Below the pieces are notes generated by a model that was given only the letters and a program-made list of their open reading frames with translations, did no database searches and was not told the DNA's origin. Shown piece after piece: positions 36,846 to 48,775 of a DNA stretch of 64,000 nt. This DNA comes from Glycine soja. Taxonomy: Eukaryota > Streptophyta > Magnoliopsida > Fabales > Fabaceae. Made by a program: the position numbers and the translations under genes. The stretch covers positions 5,971,657-6,035,656 of the forward strand of contig NC_041020.1 of the NCBI RefSeq assembly GCF_004193775.1, read 5' to 3'. The stretch's first letter is position 1. Each line of letters begins with the position of its first letter.

Positions 36846-39800
36846 TCAGATGATGTGCTCCCCCTTAGCTTGTGCATCTTTTGCTATGGTTGCATTCTTC
36901 ATCTTTTTACTTTTTCTCCCCCTTTTTTTGATAACTTCTTCTTCCTCTTCAAGCTTGCGAAAGAACTCATCTCTAGATTCATCATCAAATGAGCTACCAA
37001 AGAAAGCATCAACATACTTCCTAAAGAGGTGCTCTCCAAGGATTTTGCATGTTTTGGCTTCTCTTTTAACATGAGCCATATCCTGAAGAACTTCAGTAAG
37101 TGCCTCCCTTGTTCTGAGTTGAGTTGTCTCAAGAAATTTGACATACTCTTGGTATGGAGGAGGGCCATTGTAGATTTCCATGGCCATATCAGCAACACCA
37201 ACAGGGGCTTCATCATCAAGTTCACCTTTTCAGTGACGGGTTATACATGATGAATGAAGGTGAAAGTGGAGTTTGGAAGCTCAACAAAGTTTCTCTTCCA
37301 TTGACAGACGTGGTTTGATGGTGTATCAGCAAAGTTTCTCTTCCATTGTGATTGATAGTCTGATAGGATTGACCTATCTTGTGATGAGCTCTATCTGATG
37401 GTGGCCTCACCTCAGGTTCTGGACCAAAGCAGTAAGCACCCAGTTTGTAATACCTTTTTAGAGCTTGTTAATCATTGCTTATTAGTTCCTTCTTTTGATG
37501 CAGTGCAACTACTTCATGTTTGAAGAGTTTGCTTGGTCTTGCTTTGATATAGCACCCGGGGGATGCATCTTCAAGCATATTCTATGCCTTAGGAATCATA
37601 ATTGGCTTGTCCACTGCTGATTGGAACTTGGTTCTAGAGTGTGCAAGACACATAAACTAAGAGCCTAACATAAAAAAGAAAATTGCATGTTCTGTCATTG
37701 CAGTTGTTTGGAGGAAGCTTGCCTTGCCCTGATTTCTTCTTTAGAATGATTGAGGCACATACACAACTGTAAGCCATAATTTGAGAACTCCCATTTTGAA
37801 AAGGTTGGACTCATCTCAGGATCTTCAAGCTAGATGTCTTTTGTGTCAAAGGATTCCCCAAACATAGCATGATTCTAGGGAAGCACTACATTGAAGGTAG
37901 CGATCAAACCAAGAAGTTGATGTAGGTATATAAAGACATTTCATTAGAGGTAACCTTTCTACTTCTCTAGACTATAACTCCTAAAGGGTAGACCTTCCTG
38001 TCAGATGGTCATTGTTCGAAGATGATGTTGTTGAGGTTTGGAGGTGTGGGATTCCTTGAGGGAAATTCCCTTATATGCCTTGGTTTGCCAAAGTAATTGG
38101 ATAGAGCATGACCTCTTCTTCCTTTAGGGCCTTAGAAGATGAATAAGATAAGGAATAAACCTAGGTACACCTTATTTCCATAGCTACATGAGATTTAACT
38201 TCTGAAACTTAATCTTGTGCATCTTTCAATCCAAGCATTGGGTGCCAATATCCCTCTTCTCTCTCCATGCTTGGTTGCTGGTTTGCCCTTCAGACAATTT
38301 GTATCCCCTGAAACCATGGTAAATTTTGACATTTCCATTTGAAATAGGCAATGGCTCAGGTTTAGTTTAAGGTTGAGATATTGAGGGAAGTAGCCAATCA
38401 GTTGAGTCTCCATCTGGTCCACTCAGACATTGATGCAGTTTGTTGAAAATATTAGTTAAGAGTTGAGGTGCAACACAGTGTCAACCATTTACTGATTTCC
38501 AATCTAACTTTCATAGCATTAAAAGGAATAGACAAAGTAGTTCCATAGATGTTTTATAGTCTTAAGATGTCTACTTTGCACATAGGTTAAGCAAGCAAAG
38601 TATTAACAACAACTTCATCTTTAGCTGCGACTAGATGAGGGTGCATGGGTGCAACCCTGGGGTCTGTTTCGATAGTGTCTAAGTTAGCATTAACATTAGA
38701 GCTTTGCAATGAAACTTCAATAATGGACTAAAAGAATTGCAACATCCAGGGCCTTTCTTTCTTCTTTAGCTATTGCTTCTTCACCATAATTGGTTGGAGC
38801 TCTATGTCTCTCTCAACAGACACGACATAAAATATTTCAACACTTGTTTCCAAGGCTGATTGAAATCTGACATTAAACTCTACCTTCTGCAACTTCTCTT
38901 CATACGCAGCTTTGACACCTCAAGCTTCTCTTTTGAAGTTTGTCCTTCAAAGGTAGCAACCTTTTTTTGTTGCTTCTGCCTCTGCCTTCTTTTTCATGGC
39001 CTTCTCTGCTTTTGCCTTTCTCTTAGCATCTCTAAGAAAGCATTGCTTGGCCTTGGCAATGGCAACAACTTTGGATTTGCTGGGAAGGGGTGAAACAGGC
39101 TTAGGTGTTGGTCGGGAAGGAAGGGCTAAGGAAGATGAGGGTACAAGGGTAGGTGTTTCTAAGATTTCCATCTCAGATGATGGTATGGTTGTTGTAGGTT
39201 AGGAAGGTTTAGGGTTCTTAATAGGTTAAGGAGATGATGGTAAAGGTTTAGTTGGTGGTTGGGTCTTGATAGGTTTGATTATGATGGTAGGTTTCTTGGG
39301 TTTGGGTGCATGGTCTGAGTCAGAGTTTGAACCCTATCTCTTTTCGGAGCCAGATGAAGGTTAGGTTCTTGGCTTTTGGGTTGAGGATGGAGGTTGGCGG
39401 TCAGAAGAGGGAGGGTGGTCTTTTCTTTTGGTGGGTAGCTTATGTATAGGTTGGCTAGGCTTAGCTTGCTTCCCCTACTTCATTTGAGACGATGCTCTAG
39501 ATTCAAGATCCAAAGGATTAGCTTGAGTTCCTATGGTTTGATCAGCATTAGACAGGGGAGTCTCAATCACCTCTTTCTTCACTTTCTTCGTTATGTGCCT
39601 TTCCACATAGTCTGGTAATTTTTCTGCAATTCTCATATTTATAAAGGTAGCCCCTTTAGTTGAGTAGCTCCAGATGATGGCTCCATCAAGGAAACCTCCA
39701 CTCCAACTAGCCTCAAAATCTAGGTGAAGAGCATTCCATAAGGAATAAGGTTCTTCTTCACCTTGAGGTTAAACTTTTCCTCGAAGGCCTGTATCTAGTA

Positions 39801-40414
39801 GAAGATGATCTTAGGCAAATTCACCTTCCCACTTACCATGATCTTATAAATGCAGAAATGGTCTTTGTCATTGACATAATCCCTTGAGCTTACCCTAGGC
39901 ATTACTATGTTGAATATCACATTATGTATCATCCTACACATGTAAGTCAAGTTGGCTATTGTTAAGAAGGTGTTGAAAGCCTTCTTGTCACCTCCGTCTG
40001 GGTGAGGCTTTCCATAGAGCAACTTGTCCATAGTTTGCTGGGTTATCTCCTTCTCCTAGTCTTTGCTTATGGTCAAACCTTCCATAGCACATCCAGACAC
40101 AACAACATTGGTCATTGGAGAGATAACCACCTGAGTCCCAGTAACAATCTCCTTGATGCTAACTCCATCATATCTTGCTTTGCAATTCCCCAAAAAGGGC
40201 ATATCAGCCATAATGGCAGGTACTAAACTTCTCTAGAAAAGATGTCCAACCAACCCTATCAAAAAGTCCCTTCATGCAAAGCCTTCCTCCTTAAGCTTTG
40301 AAAGTTTATCCACTTTCTAGGGATAAACAATTCCTCAGGGAAAGCTTAAGTAGCATCTCCAACATTATTGATGGTGAGGATGCCAATAAACTTGTTCTTC
40401 CTTAGAAGGGCCAT
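36846..40414 (-). pseudogene. env-like third ORF of the Sirevirus
   Basis: From the ATG at 40412-40414 (MALLRKNKFIGILTINN..) a decayed frame runs about 3.5 kb towards the LTR. About 40030-39640 matches the 'putative plant transposon protein' domain: MDKLLYGKPHPDGG, LTYMCRMIHNVIFNIVMPR, then an IPYGML box. The middle (39500-38950) is Pro/Ser/Lys-rich with an Ala/Lys-rich helical segment (AKRKAKAEKAMKKKAEAEA), a probable coiled coil. The end (37187-36846) is charged (FFRKLEEEEEVIKKRGRKSKK). Several in-frame stops, many of them TAG, and frameshifts. The env-like role is by position in Sireviruses; function in this family is unproven. Confidence 0.72.
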
Positions 40415-40779
40415 TGTTCACAAAAAGTTTTTGAAAGAAGAGAAAAAATAGAAGTTTTGAAGTTCTCAGACAGTGATTTCGCACAAGCATAAATACTTCT
40501 AAGAGTTCAAAAAATTTTAGGAACTTCTCCAAGTGCCTACATTGCCTTTTATAGTTTTTCAAAAAGAAAAGGAGATAGAGATTGATGTAATGACTCAAAT
40601 ATCCTTAAATATATTTTGAAAATTGTTTTCAATCCTGGCAAGAATTATGAAACACGTTTCTCAATAAAAATTGAAACATTTTTGTCATTGTGAACATGTT
40701 TCCTCTTCAATTCGTACACTTCAACAAAACATTAGTCCCAACAGATTAATGATTAGAGAGTAAGATGATGTGATCATGT

Positions 40780-43700
40780 AAAAATAAATATTTGATTAAT
40801 CTAATAAACTAGTCATATTTAAATGTTCGCTTATACAAACGAAGCATTCTTCAAACCAGGACTCAGTGAAGATATCAGTCCATTGATGATCCATGTCTAT
40901 ATACTTTATATATAAAAAAAACCTTTTTGTACATAATCATGAATGAAATGATATCTTATTTGAATATGCTTAGCATTTGAATGTTCTATTAGATTACACA
41001 TATTCAACTTCAGCTGTAGTTAGAGCAATGGAGTTCTATTTCTCGCTTACCCAAGATATCAGACAAGGTCAAATATAGTGACATCCTTTACTTGTGTTAT
41101 TTATTTCTACTCTGTCTCATGCATAGTTAGCATCACAATATCCTACTAACTTGAAATCTTGATTTTTCTTATAAAACAAACATTGGCTAATGGTAACTAC
41201 TAGATAACGTAAGATCCTATTTATACTCTTTAGATGTGATTCTCAAGGATTAGACTAAAATCTAGTACATAGACATACACTACGCATAATATCAAGTCTA
41301 CTTTAGGTCAGATACAGAAGGGATCCTATCATACATATGTAGATCGTCTGATCTACTGGTTTACCTGATTTGTCTTTACTCAGAGGATTGAAAGCATGCA
41401 TTGAAGTTTTCATAGGCCTAGCATCTTCCATTTCAAATTTCTTCAGAAGTTCCTTAGTGTATTTCTATTGGTAGGTGTAGATTCCTTTGTTGTCTTGCTT
41501 GATCTGAAGCCCTAGAAAGAACTTATGTTCTCCCATCATGCTCATTTCAAACTTACTCTTCATAACATTAGAGAAGTCCTTGCATAAAGATTCATTAGTA
41601 GCTCCAAAGATAATATCATCAACATATATCTGAACTATAATGAAATCCTTGCCAACTTCTCTTTTGAAGAGAGTTGTATCTACTTTGTCTCTCATAACAT
41701 TATTTCCTAAAAGAAAAGAGTTTAGTTTTTCATACCAAGCATAATGTGCATGTTTTAGACCATACAGGGTTTGAAAACATGGTCTGGAAGTGTATGATCT
41801 TCAAAGCCAGGAGGTTGTCTGACATACACTTCCTCTTTAATAAAGCCATTTAAAAAAGAACTTTTAACATCCATTTGAAAAAGCTTTATGTTTTTATGAG
41901 TAGTAAATGCAAGCATGATTCTTATAACTTTAAGTCTAGTAGCATGAGCAAAGGTTTCAGTGAAATATATACCTTATTGTTGGTTATAGCCTTGAGCTAC
42001 TACCCTAGATTTGTTTCTTACCACCTTTCCTTGTTAATCTAGTTTATTTCTGAATACCTATCCTTTTCCAATGATGCTCTTGTTTTTAGGTTTAGGAACA
42101 AGAGTCTAGACGTTGTTTATGGTAAACTGGCAAAGCTCTTCTTCCATGGAAATAATCCAATCATCATCTGTAAGAGCTTTTTCTATGGTCTTGGGTTCTA
42201 TTTTAGACATAAAACCACATGAAGCAAGATCTCTGAATGATGATATGGTCTTGACTCCTTTAACTTGATGTTCAATGATATGATCTTATGGATGATGGTG
42301 GAAAAACTTCCAATCCTTTGTATGTGGTTTATGATAAGAGGATTCTTTAATTTGAGAAAGGATTTCTTTAGACTATTTAATCTCTCTTTCTTTAGGAGAT
42401 ACAAACGATCCTATTTACATATTTGCAAAATTATCCTTAAGATATGATAATTTCCTTTTAAACGTTAAACCATCATTGAATTTAACATGGATAAATTTTT
42501 CTACGACTAAAGTTCTACTATTAAAAACTTTGAATGCTTTAGATGTATCATAAAAGCCAAGAAAAATTCTTTTATCCACTTTAGAATCAAACTTAGCAAG
42601 TTGATCTTTAGTGTTCAGGATAAAATACTCACATCAAAATGAATAAAAGTGTGAAATGTTGGGCCTTCTTCTCCGTAATTCATAGGCAGTCTTTTTTTAT
42701 CAATGATCTGATCAATATTCTGTTATGAACAAAGCATGTTGTATTTACCGCTTATGCTTAGAAGTGCTTAGGAAGTGAGTTCTCATAGAGCATGGTTCTA
42801 GCCATCTCTTGTAGAGTTCTATTTTTCCTTTCAAATACCCCATTTTTTTGAGGTGTTCTCGTTGAATAAAAGTTGTAGAAAATACTATTTTTTTCACAAA
42901 ATGACCTGAACTTAGCATTTTCAAACTTGTTCCATGATCACTTTTGATAGAAGAGATACAAAAACCTTTTTCATTTTGAACTCTTTCATAGAATATTTCA
43001 AAGACCTTGAAAAACTCATGCTTTTGAGTAAGGAACTATACCCAAGTATATCTTGAATAGTCATAAACTACGACAAAGTCATACTTTTTTGCTCTCAGAC
43101 TCAACGTTTTGGTTGATCCAAATAGATCCATGTGCAACTGGAAGTGGAAATAATATATTTAGATTTAAAAGAAGTCTTGATTTGTTTCCCTGGTTGACAT
43201 GCTTCACAGAGAAGATGAGTTTTCCAACAAATCTTGGGTAGTCCTTTAACTAAATCATTTTTGGATAATTTTGAAATATGTTTTCAGTTGACATGCCTAA
43301 GTCTTTTATGCTAAAGTCACCTTCCATCTTCTCCGGATGGTAGACATGTTAATTCTATTGACTAAGATATATTAGATCAATCTCATATAGATTTTTGTGA
43401 CATCTGGAAGTAAAGAAAGACTTGCCATCTTGTGTCTTGACTATACACTTGTCTTTGTTGAAGAAAACAATATAACCACTTTCACAAAATTGAATTATGT
43501 TAAGTGGGTTATACTTTAGACCTTCAACATATAAGACATTGTCTATGGAGGCTAGAGAGGGAATACCAATTTTACCTATACCAAAGATTTTTCCCTTACC
43601 TATGCCTCCAAAGAAAACTGCTCATTCTTCATGTGGCTTTAGGTTTAGGAAAGACCTTTCTCCTATCATGTGTTGTGAGCATCCACTGTCCAAGTACCAG

Positions 43701-43799
43701 CACCCTAACCTTTTCCTACCAAGGATATTTGCAATAGACATTATTTGATATTTTGGTACACATATCTTTTTTAGTCTAGCATTGTCAGTATCCTTAGAC
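40780..43799 (-). pseudogene. Sirevirus pol: protease, integrase, reverse transcriptase, RNase H
   Basis: Protease: CWYLDSGCSQHMIGE (about 43660-43705), with the DSG active site. Integrase, about 43600-42560: GAG-pre-integrase KTQDGKSFFTSRCHKNLYEI, then FENAKFRSFCEK, TRTPQKNGVFERKNRTLQEM, ARTMLYENSLPKHF. Reverse transcriptase, about 42150-41300: an open 76-codon frame at 41695-41465 holds the catalytic IVQIYVDDIIFGATNESLC and MSMMGEHKFFLGLQIKQ. RNase H, about 41290-40780: LVGYCDANYA, TSKGCHYI, SIALTTAEVEYV. More than ten stops and frameshifts, so it is not functional. Domain order is PR-INT-RT-RH, diagnostic of copia. Confidence 0.9.
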
Positions 43800-44190
43800 A
43801 TCTAATTCTTCTTATGGATGCATATGAATTTGGAGTGTCCATACTTACCACAGAAGTCACATTTTTGTGGAACAAATTGTGACTTGGAGAATGTTGTTCC
43901 ATTTTCAAAACCCAATCCAGACTTGTCATGGGAATGTTGATGGAATTTTAAAAGAGTGATGAGAGTCTTTGAACTTTCCAAGAACTTCCCAAAGTCATTG
44001 GTAAGACATGTTACTGCTGCCCTTAGTTTTTCAACAATGGAAGTTTCATCAGTCTTACTAGCCAGGCTCAGACTCTCTTCTAGAGTCTGGATCTTCTTTT
44101 TTAGATTCTCATTTGATTTCTTTAATTCAGTGTTAGTTTACACACCGCTCTATTTTTTTGTGAGCAAAGGAGGTCATTTTAGCATGTTTT
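43800..44190 (-). pseudogene. Sirevirus gag C-terminal part with CCHC zinc knuckle
   Basis: The minus strand reads MTSFAHKKIE, a helical stretch (KKKIQTLEESLSLASKTDET), TCLTNDFGKFLESSKTLITL, then QKCDFCGKYGHSKFICIHKK with the C-x2-C-x4-H-x4-C spacing of a retroviral-type nucleocapsid knuckle (C, C, H, C at about 43870-43830). Homology ends at about 44190. Confidence 0.82.
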
Positions 44191-44961
44191 GGCACTTGAA
44201 AAACCTTGAATATATATAAAAACGTGGCTGCTGGTTTTGGTTCTAATTGGCATGTTATATAATGAAATTAACTTGCTTTTCATGATTATTTTAAGTTTCA
44301 AAAGGTGCAATGTCAGTAAACTAACTTAAAACTAAGTTGAAAGCATGAAGCAATAAGTGATTTTTCTGCATTATTTTACTATTTTTGTTATGTGATGTTA
44401 AAGACCAGTAAAATCATATTTTTTTATTAAGAGAGAGGAGAATTCACCAAGTCGTCCATACTACAAGACTAAGAACATCCCAACAATCTAGATCAAAGTG
44501 GTAAGTACCTTTTCCACCCCTTTCACATATTTGTCACATTGCTACTTTGAACTTTTTGTTGTTATTTAATTAAAACACTTTGAATTGAATAAAAATAACA
44601 TTTCTACACTCTTTGATTAATCAATATGATGATTGGTTCAATAGTTTAGGCCTTGATCCTCAGCAACTAAATTACACTATCAAGTTACAGAAAGTAGCTA
44701 TTGGTTGTTTATTTGAATATTATGATACTTGGAATCAATAGTTATAATTTTAGGGACTGCCTTAATATAATGCTTATTTATAATTCTAGTGATTCTAACT
44801 GCGTATGTGTAACTTGTTTGCATCAGTTACACTAACTCGTGGAGAACTTGTCTCTTATGAGTGAAATGCTTTTTCTGTTATTTACTTTTATTTTTTAACT
44901 GACAATAGATTCAATTAACATAATTGGTTCAGTCCTCGTCTCCTAAACAAACATTGTCTTC
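44191..44961. other. junction between the Sirevirus and the CACTA transposase region
   Basis: AT-rich, no recognised coding. It should hold the left end and first exon(s) of the CACTA element, but I find no clear CACTA terminus here. Either the left end decayed or the element was truncated. Confidence 0.4.
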
Positions 44962-45076
44962 AATGACAAGCCTCGAAATACTCCTCAATATGCTGAAGGA
45001 TTAAATAAATTCTTGGACTTTGCATTTGTTAATCAGAGTGTTAATGGTAAGATAAGATACTCATGTCTTAATGCAA
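44962..45076 (+). pseudogene. TNP2-like transposase, N-terminal transposase-associated domain, first piece
   Basis: An open stretch of 38 codons: PRNTPQYAEGLNKFLDFAF, then NGKIRYSC. It matches the zinc-binding Transpos_assoc domain (usual pattern YxxGVxxFLxFA...ICPCxxC). It is cut in the middle of the domain by the CACTA terminus at 45077 and continues at 50381. Confidence 0.78.
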
Positions 45077-45913
45077 CACTAGTAAAAAAATATGTTTTAA
45101 CATCGTCAAATCTAAGTCAGTTTTCTAAAAACCGATGTAGAAAAATAAGTGGTGACATTTTTGAAATTAAGTCCAACTTTAAGATGATTTTATAAAAACT
45201 GTCTTTGATAAAAGGTGTAAAGTCACTTTTTATAAAACCTTCTTTGGTTTGTAGGTTACTAAGACAATTTTTACTACTGACCCTATTTAATTTTAAGTTA
45301 AATAATAAATTAAATTTTTAGTTCTCGTGCCTTCAATTTCGCTTCTCTGTCTTCTATTGCTTCTAACCTCCGCCCATTGTGATTCTCATGCCCTTTATTG
45401 CTTCTTGTGCCTTTTTCCCAAAAACTCCAAGAATGGTGAGAAGAAGCATCACACCCCAAATCAACCAAAACTTCCAAACTCATCAAGGGAAAAACCAGAT
45501 CGAGAAAACTCCATAACAAAAATGTTCACAACTCTCAGATCACGGCGCCCAAGATGGTATTCGCCTCTTGTTTGTATTCATCTCCTTTTTCTTTGAACCA
45601 CATCCCCTATAATCAACAGTTGATGCCTCCATTCATCTTCGACCTCCCAACCATCACACACCATCAAATTTTGCACGATCATCACCATCCAAACACATCG
45701 CATCTGCATGCTACCACCATTGACACCACAACCATCGAAACACTATCGCAACCACGTGCCACTACTGAAATGATGCCAGATCTGTTCCTTAAACCCCTTT
45801 CATGCAGCAGTTCTGTTCCCTAGACTAGGAGTGCTCTCAGTGCCCATTTCACTTTGTGAATATGCTTCTCGCTACATTTCCTTTTCTTGTTAAAGTTTGT
45901 TTTATGTGTATAG

Positions 45914-46100
45914 GTTTGGCAAGCAAAATTGGAAGTTAATCCTAGATTCTCACAAAGATATATTTGATGAGAGAACTGAAGTAAGTTTCTAAAAAGTTAC
46001 TGATATTTATTTTTGTTTTGAACTCATGCTTTTGATTCTAATGAAATTATTTTTTTCCAGGTTGATTTGAAGGACGAGTGAAGAAACATGATGCAGTGAA
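45914..46100 (+). pseudogene. captured Myb/telomere-binding (TRF-like) gene fragment
   Basis: Exon 45914-45980, between an AG acceptor and a perfect GTAAGT donor, reads FGKQNWKLILDSHKDIFDER. A second exon from 46061, after TTTTTTTCCAG, reads VDLKDE, a stop, RNMM. Together this is the helix 2-3 part of the plant telomere-box Myb domain, whose signature is VDLKDKWRN. The key Trp codon has become TGA and Lys is now Glu. The 80-base intron is retained, so the copy came from genomic DNA and not mRNA. No upstream Myb helix 1 is seen. Confidence 0.75.
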
Positions 46101-46169
46101 AATGAATCAGAATATGCATATCTCTTTGAGTGTTTTAGAGAGGTATTTCCTTGCTTTATTTATTGTTGT

Positions 46170-46913
46170 TGTTGGACAAGTGGACTCAATAACTTAAGAG
46201 GGGAGAGTAAATTAAGTCTCACTAACAAACTTTTAACTCTCTTCTAAATGATAAGCTCAGAATGCAGAAGAAGAATCAACAATCAATTTAATAATGTTCT
46301 TTAAACATGCAAGACAAAATTGATTGCAATAACATAAATAAGATAAGGGAAGAGAGAAATCCAAACTCGATTTATACTGGTTCGACCACTTCTCGTGCCT
46401 ACTTCCAATCCTCAAGCAACCCACTTGAGATTTTCACTATCTTGTAAAATGCCTTTTACAAAGTCTGAACCACACAGGGACAACCCTTTCCTTGTGTTCA
46501 GAAATCCTTACAACTTAAGAGACCCTCGGTCTCTTAATCAATCTCTTTGAACAAGAAGAAGAAGAAGTTTATCTCTTTAAGAGAAGGATATTACAATTGA
46601 AGATCAATCAAGATTCCTTATTGAATATGCAAGTGTTTGACCGAGGAATCTTTTTGAGAGGATAAGACATTTCAGTTTAGAAAAACTCTCTAAGGAATTT
46701 CGTAACCCAAGTCACCTATTTATTGGCCTTTGATGGCCATTCAAAAATCTCTTGAACAAATGTGACTCTTGGGAGTTATTTTATGAAGAGTTGTGACTCT
46801 TGGGAGTTATTTTCTGAAAGAGTTATTTTCTGAAGAGTTATGATTCTTGGATCAAACTTGAGAAGCACTTATCTTTGGCATCATCAAAACTGCATATCAT
46901 ATATGCTTCTATA
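46170..46913 (-). mobile_element. solo LTR inside the nested CACTA element
   Basis: It starts TGTTGGACAAGTGGACTC and ends TATGCTTCTATA, flanked by GTTGT (46165-46169) and GTTGC (46914-46918). It shares TTTATACTGGTTCG and the CCTCAAGCAACCCACTTGAG-type block with the LTR at 55557-56924, so it is a diverged relative. TGACTCTTGGGAGTTATTTT is repeated at about 46760-46830. Confidence 0.68.
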
Positions 46914-47339
46914 GTTGCTTTAGATTGTATAGACTATTAGGCAGTGTGAATAGTAGGTGCTTGACAACTCACAAATTATCTTGGTGACAATAAGTCTGAG
47001 TGGGAGGTAAATTAAATGGGGAAACTACATGTTCGCCTTACTTAACAGATATTAATATTGCATAGGTGAAAAGAAATTCAAAAACTGTAGGATTATGATG
47101 CCACTTGTTTGGTAATGAAGTTTCCCAATGTTCTTGGAAGTTATCACCCCCTCAAGTTAAATTGTTTGTGTTGTTTTTCCAGTTTTATTAACGGTTAATG
47201 ATAAGGATGCTGACATATTTTTGGTTTTATTTTATTTGATTTCCTTTTTCTCTTCCTTGGCGCATGCCTCATTTATACATGCTCATATTCTAATTTTGAA
47301 CATTATTATCCCTTTGTTCTCCGTTTGGATCTTGTATAT

Positions 47340-47624
47340 AAAGGAAAAAGATGGTTACTGGAAGACAATGCATAAGAGTATTGGCTCGGATGTAACATCA
47401 ATGATGACACTACTTATTATTATATTTGAACCAGTTAGTATGATTCAAAAAATTGTCGAGGGCTACTAACTCTTAGTTTTTCCATTGTTAATGATACCTT
47501 AGTTTGTAGTGTCAATTGATTGAATTTAAAAATTGAAATTGCTTGAAATAGTTTATGGAGTACTTCTACTTGTTAGATCAAGTAGATGAATCAGAGGATC
47601 CATACATGCAGTTAGTTTATTCTA
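47340..47624 (+). pseudogene. captured ORP3-type oxysterol-binding-protein gene fragment, two exons
   Basis: Exon one (about 47340-47460) reads [19 protein letters not shown], then [14 protein letters not shown]. After an intron, exon two (47552-47624) reads MEYFYLLDQVDESEDPYMQL and ends at the strong donor TCTA|GTGAGT. These are consecutive segments of the OSBP-related domain as I remember it from plant ORP3 proteins. The first exon runs into a stop because the expected GT donor after GTCGAG is GG. Parent proteins bind sterols/phosphoinositides at ER contact sites; this fragment covers only about 60 residues. Confidence 0.75.
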
Positions 47625-47810
47625 GTGAGTAATTTTTCCCTTTTTATTTTCTCTTTTAATTCTTATTTCCCAATCACATTGAAAATTCATTTTGAGGATA
47701 TAATTTTAGATAGGAATGAATGGTGAACAAGAAGCATTTTGACTAGTTTTGATGAGGTATTTTTTACTGACTTCAAATATCTTCATCCGAGGCTTGTTAT
47801 TGGTGTTCTT

Positions 47811-48775
47811 TGTAGAAGCAAGCTTCATGATGATGAATCAAGTTGATTCAAGTAGTTTTGATGATGACAAAGATGATGACAAAAAGCCCAAAGAATGATT
47901 TCAAGATTGAGTCAACAAGTTCAAGATCAAGATTAATTTCAAGTTTCATGAGAGGAAATCAAGAAGATTCAAGAATCAAGAGAAGTTTGATTTCAAGATT
48001 CAAGAGAAGATGAATTCAAGATTCAAGAGAAGAAATAAAGAAGACTTCACAAGGGAAGTATTGAAAAGATTTTTCAAAAAACAAACATAGCACAGTTTTG
48101 TTTTTCAAAAGAGTTTTTCTCAAAATTTTCTAAGTTACAAGAGTTTTTACTCTCTGGTAATCGATTACCAGTTTCCTGTAATCGATTACCAGTTTCCTAT
48201 AATCGATTACCAGTGACAAAGTTTGATTTCAAAAGCTTTTAACTGAATTTGCAATGTTCCAATTGTTTTTTAAATAATGTAATTGATTATAATATATTGG
48301 TAATCGATTACCAGTGTATCTGAATGTTGAAATTCAAATTCAATTGTGAAGAGTCACATCTTTTCATAAAATGCTTTGTGTCATCGATTACATGGTTTTG
48401 GTAATCGATTACCAATGACAAGTTTTGAATAAAAATCAAGAGATGTAACTCTTCCAATGGTTTTCTCAAGATTTTCTCAAGGTTATAACTCTTCCAATGG
48501 TTTTCTTGACCAGACATGAAGAGTCTATAAAAGCAAGACCTTGACTTGCATTTTATGTAACTTAATATAACTTTTTACACAACTTTTTGAACATCTTCTT
48601 GAACTTCTTCTTCTTCTTCTTTTGCCAAAAGCTTTTTAAGTTTTCTGGTTTCCAAACCTTGTTCTTTCACAGAAAACAAAAGTGTGCTATTCATCTTTTT
48701 CATTCTCTTCTCCCTTTGCCAAAAAGAATTCGACAAGGACTAACCTAAAGAATTCGACAAAAAGAATTCGACATA
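47811..48775 (+). repeat. truncated LTR rich in GGTAATCGATTACC palindromes
   Basis: It starts TGTAGAAGCAAGCTTCATG and runs collinear with the reverse complement of 55557-56924 (shared GAGTTTTTACTCTCTGGTAATCG and CTCCCTTTGCCAAAAAGAATTC), but stops near 48775 before the other end. At least five copies of the palindrome lie at about 48157-48213, 48299 and 48400. Confidence 0.72.

Larger units (their letters stand above)
35411..44190 (-). mobile_element. Sirevirus (Ty1/copia) retrotransposon lacking its 5' end
   Basis: Minus-strand order is gag zinc knuckle (about 43860), protease, integrase, reverse transcriptase, RNase H, a long extra ORF, polypurine tract and 3' LTR. An extra env-like ORF between pol and the 3' LTR is the hallmark of Sirevirus/SIRE-type elements of legumes. 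Gag upstream of about 44190 and the 5' LTR are absent, so the element was cut before or when the neighbouring CACTA region arrived. Frames are interrupted many times. Confidence 0.88.

Noticed and set aside
44191..44961. Search for the outer CACTA left terminus
   Set aside because: No CACTA(C/G)-type end with A-rich continuation found; not reported as a feature.
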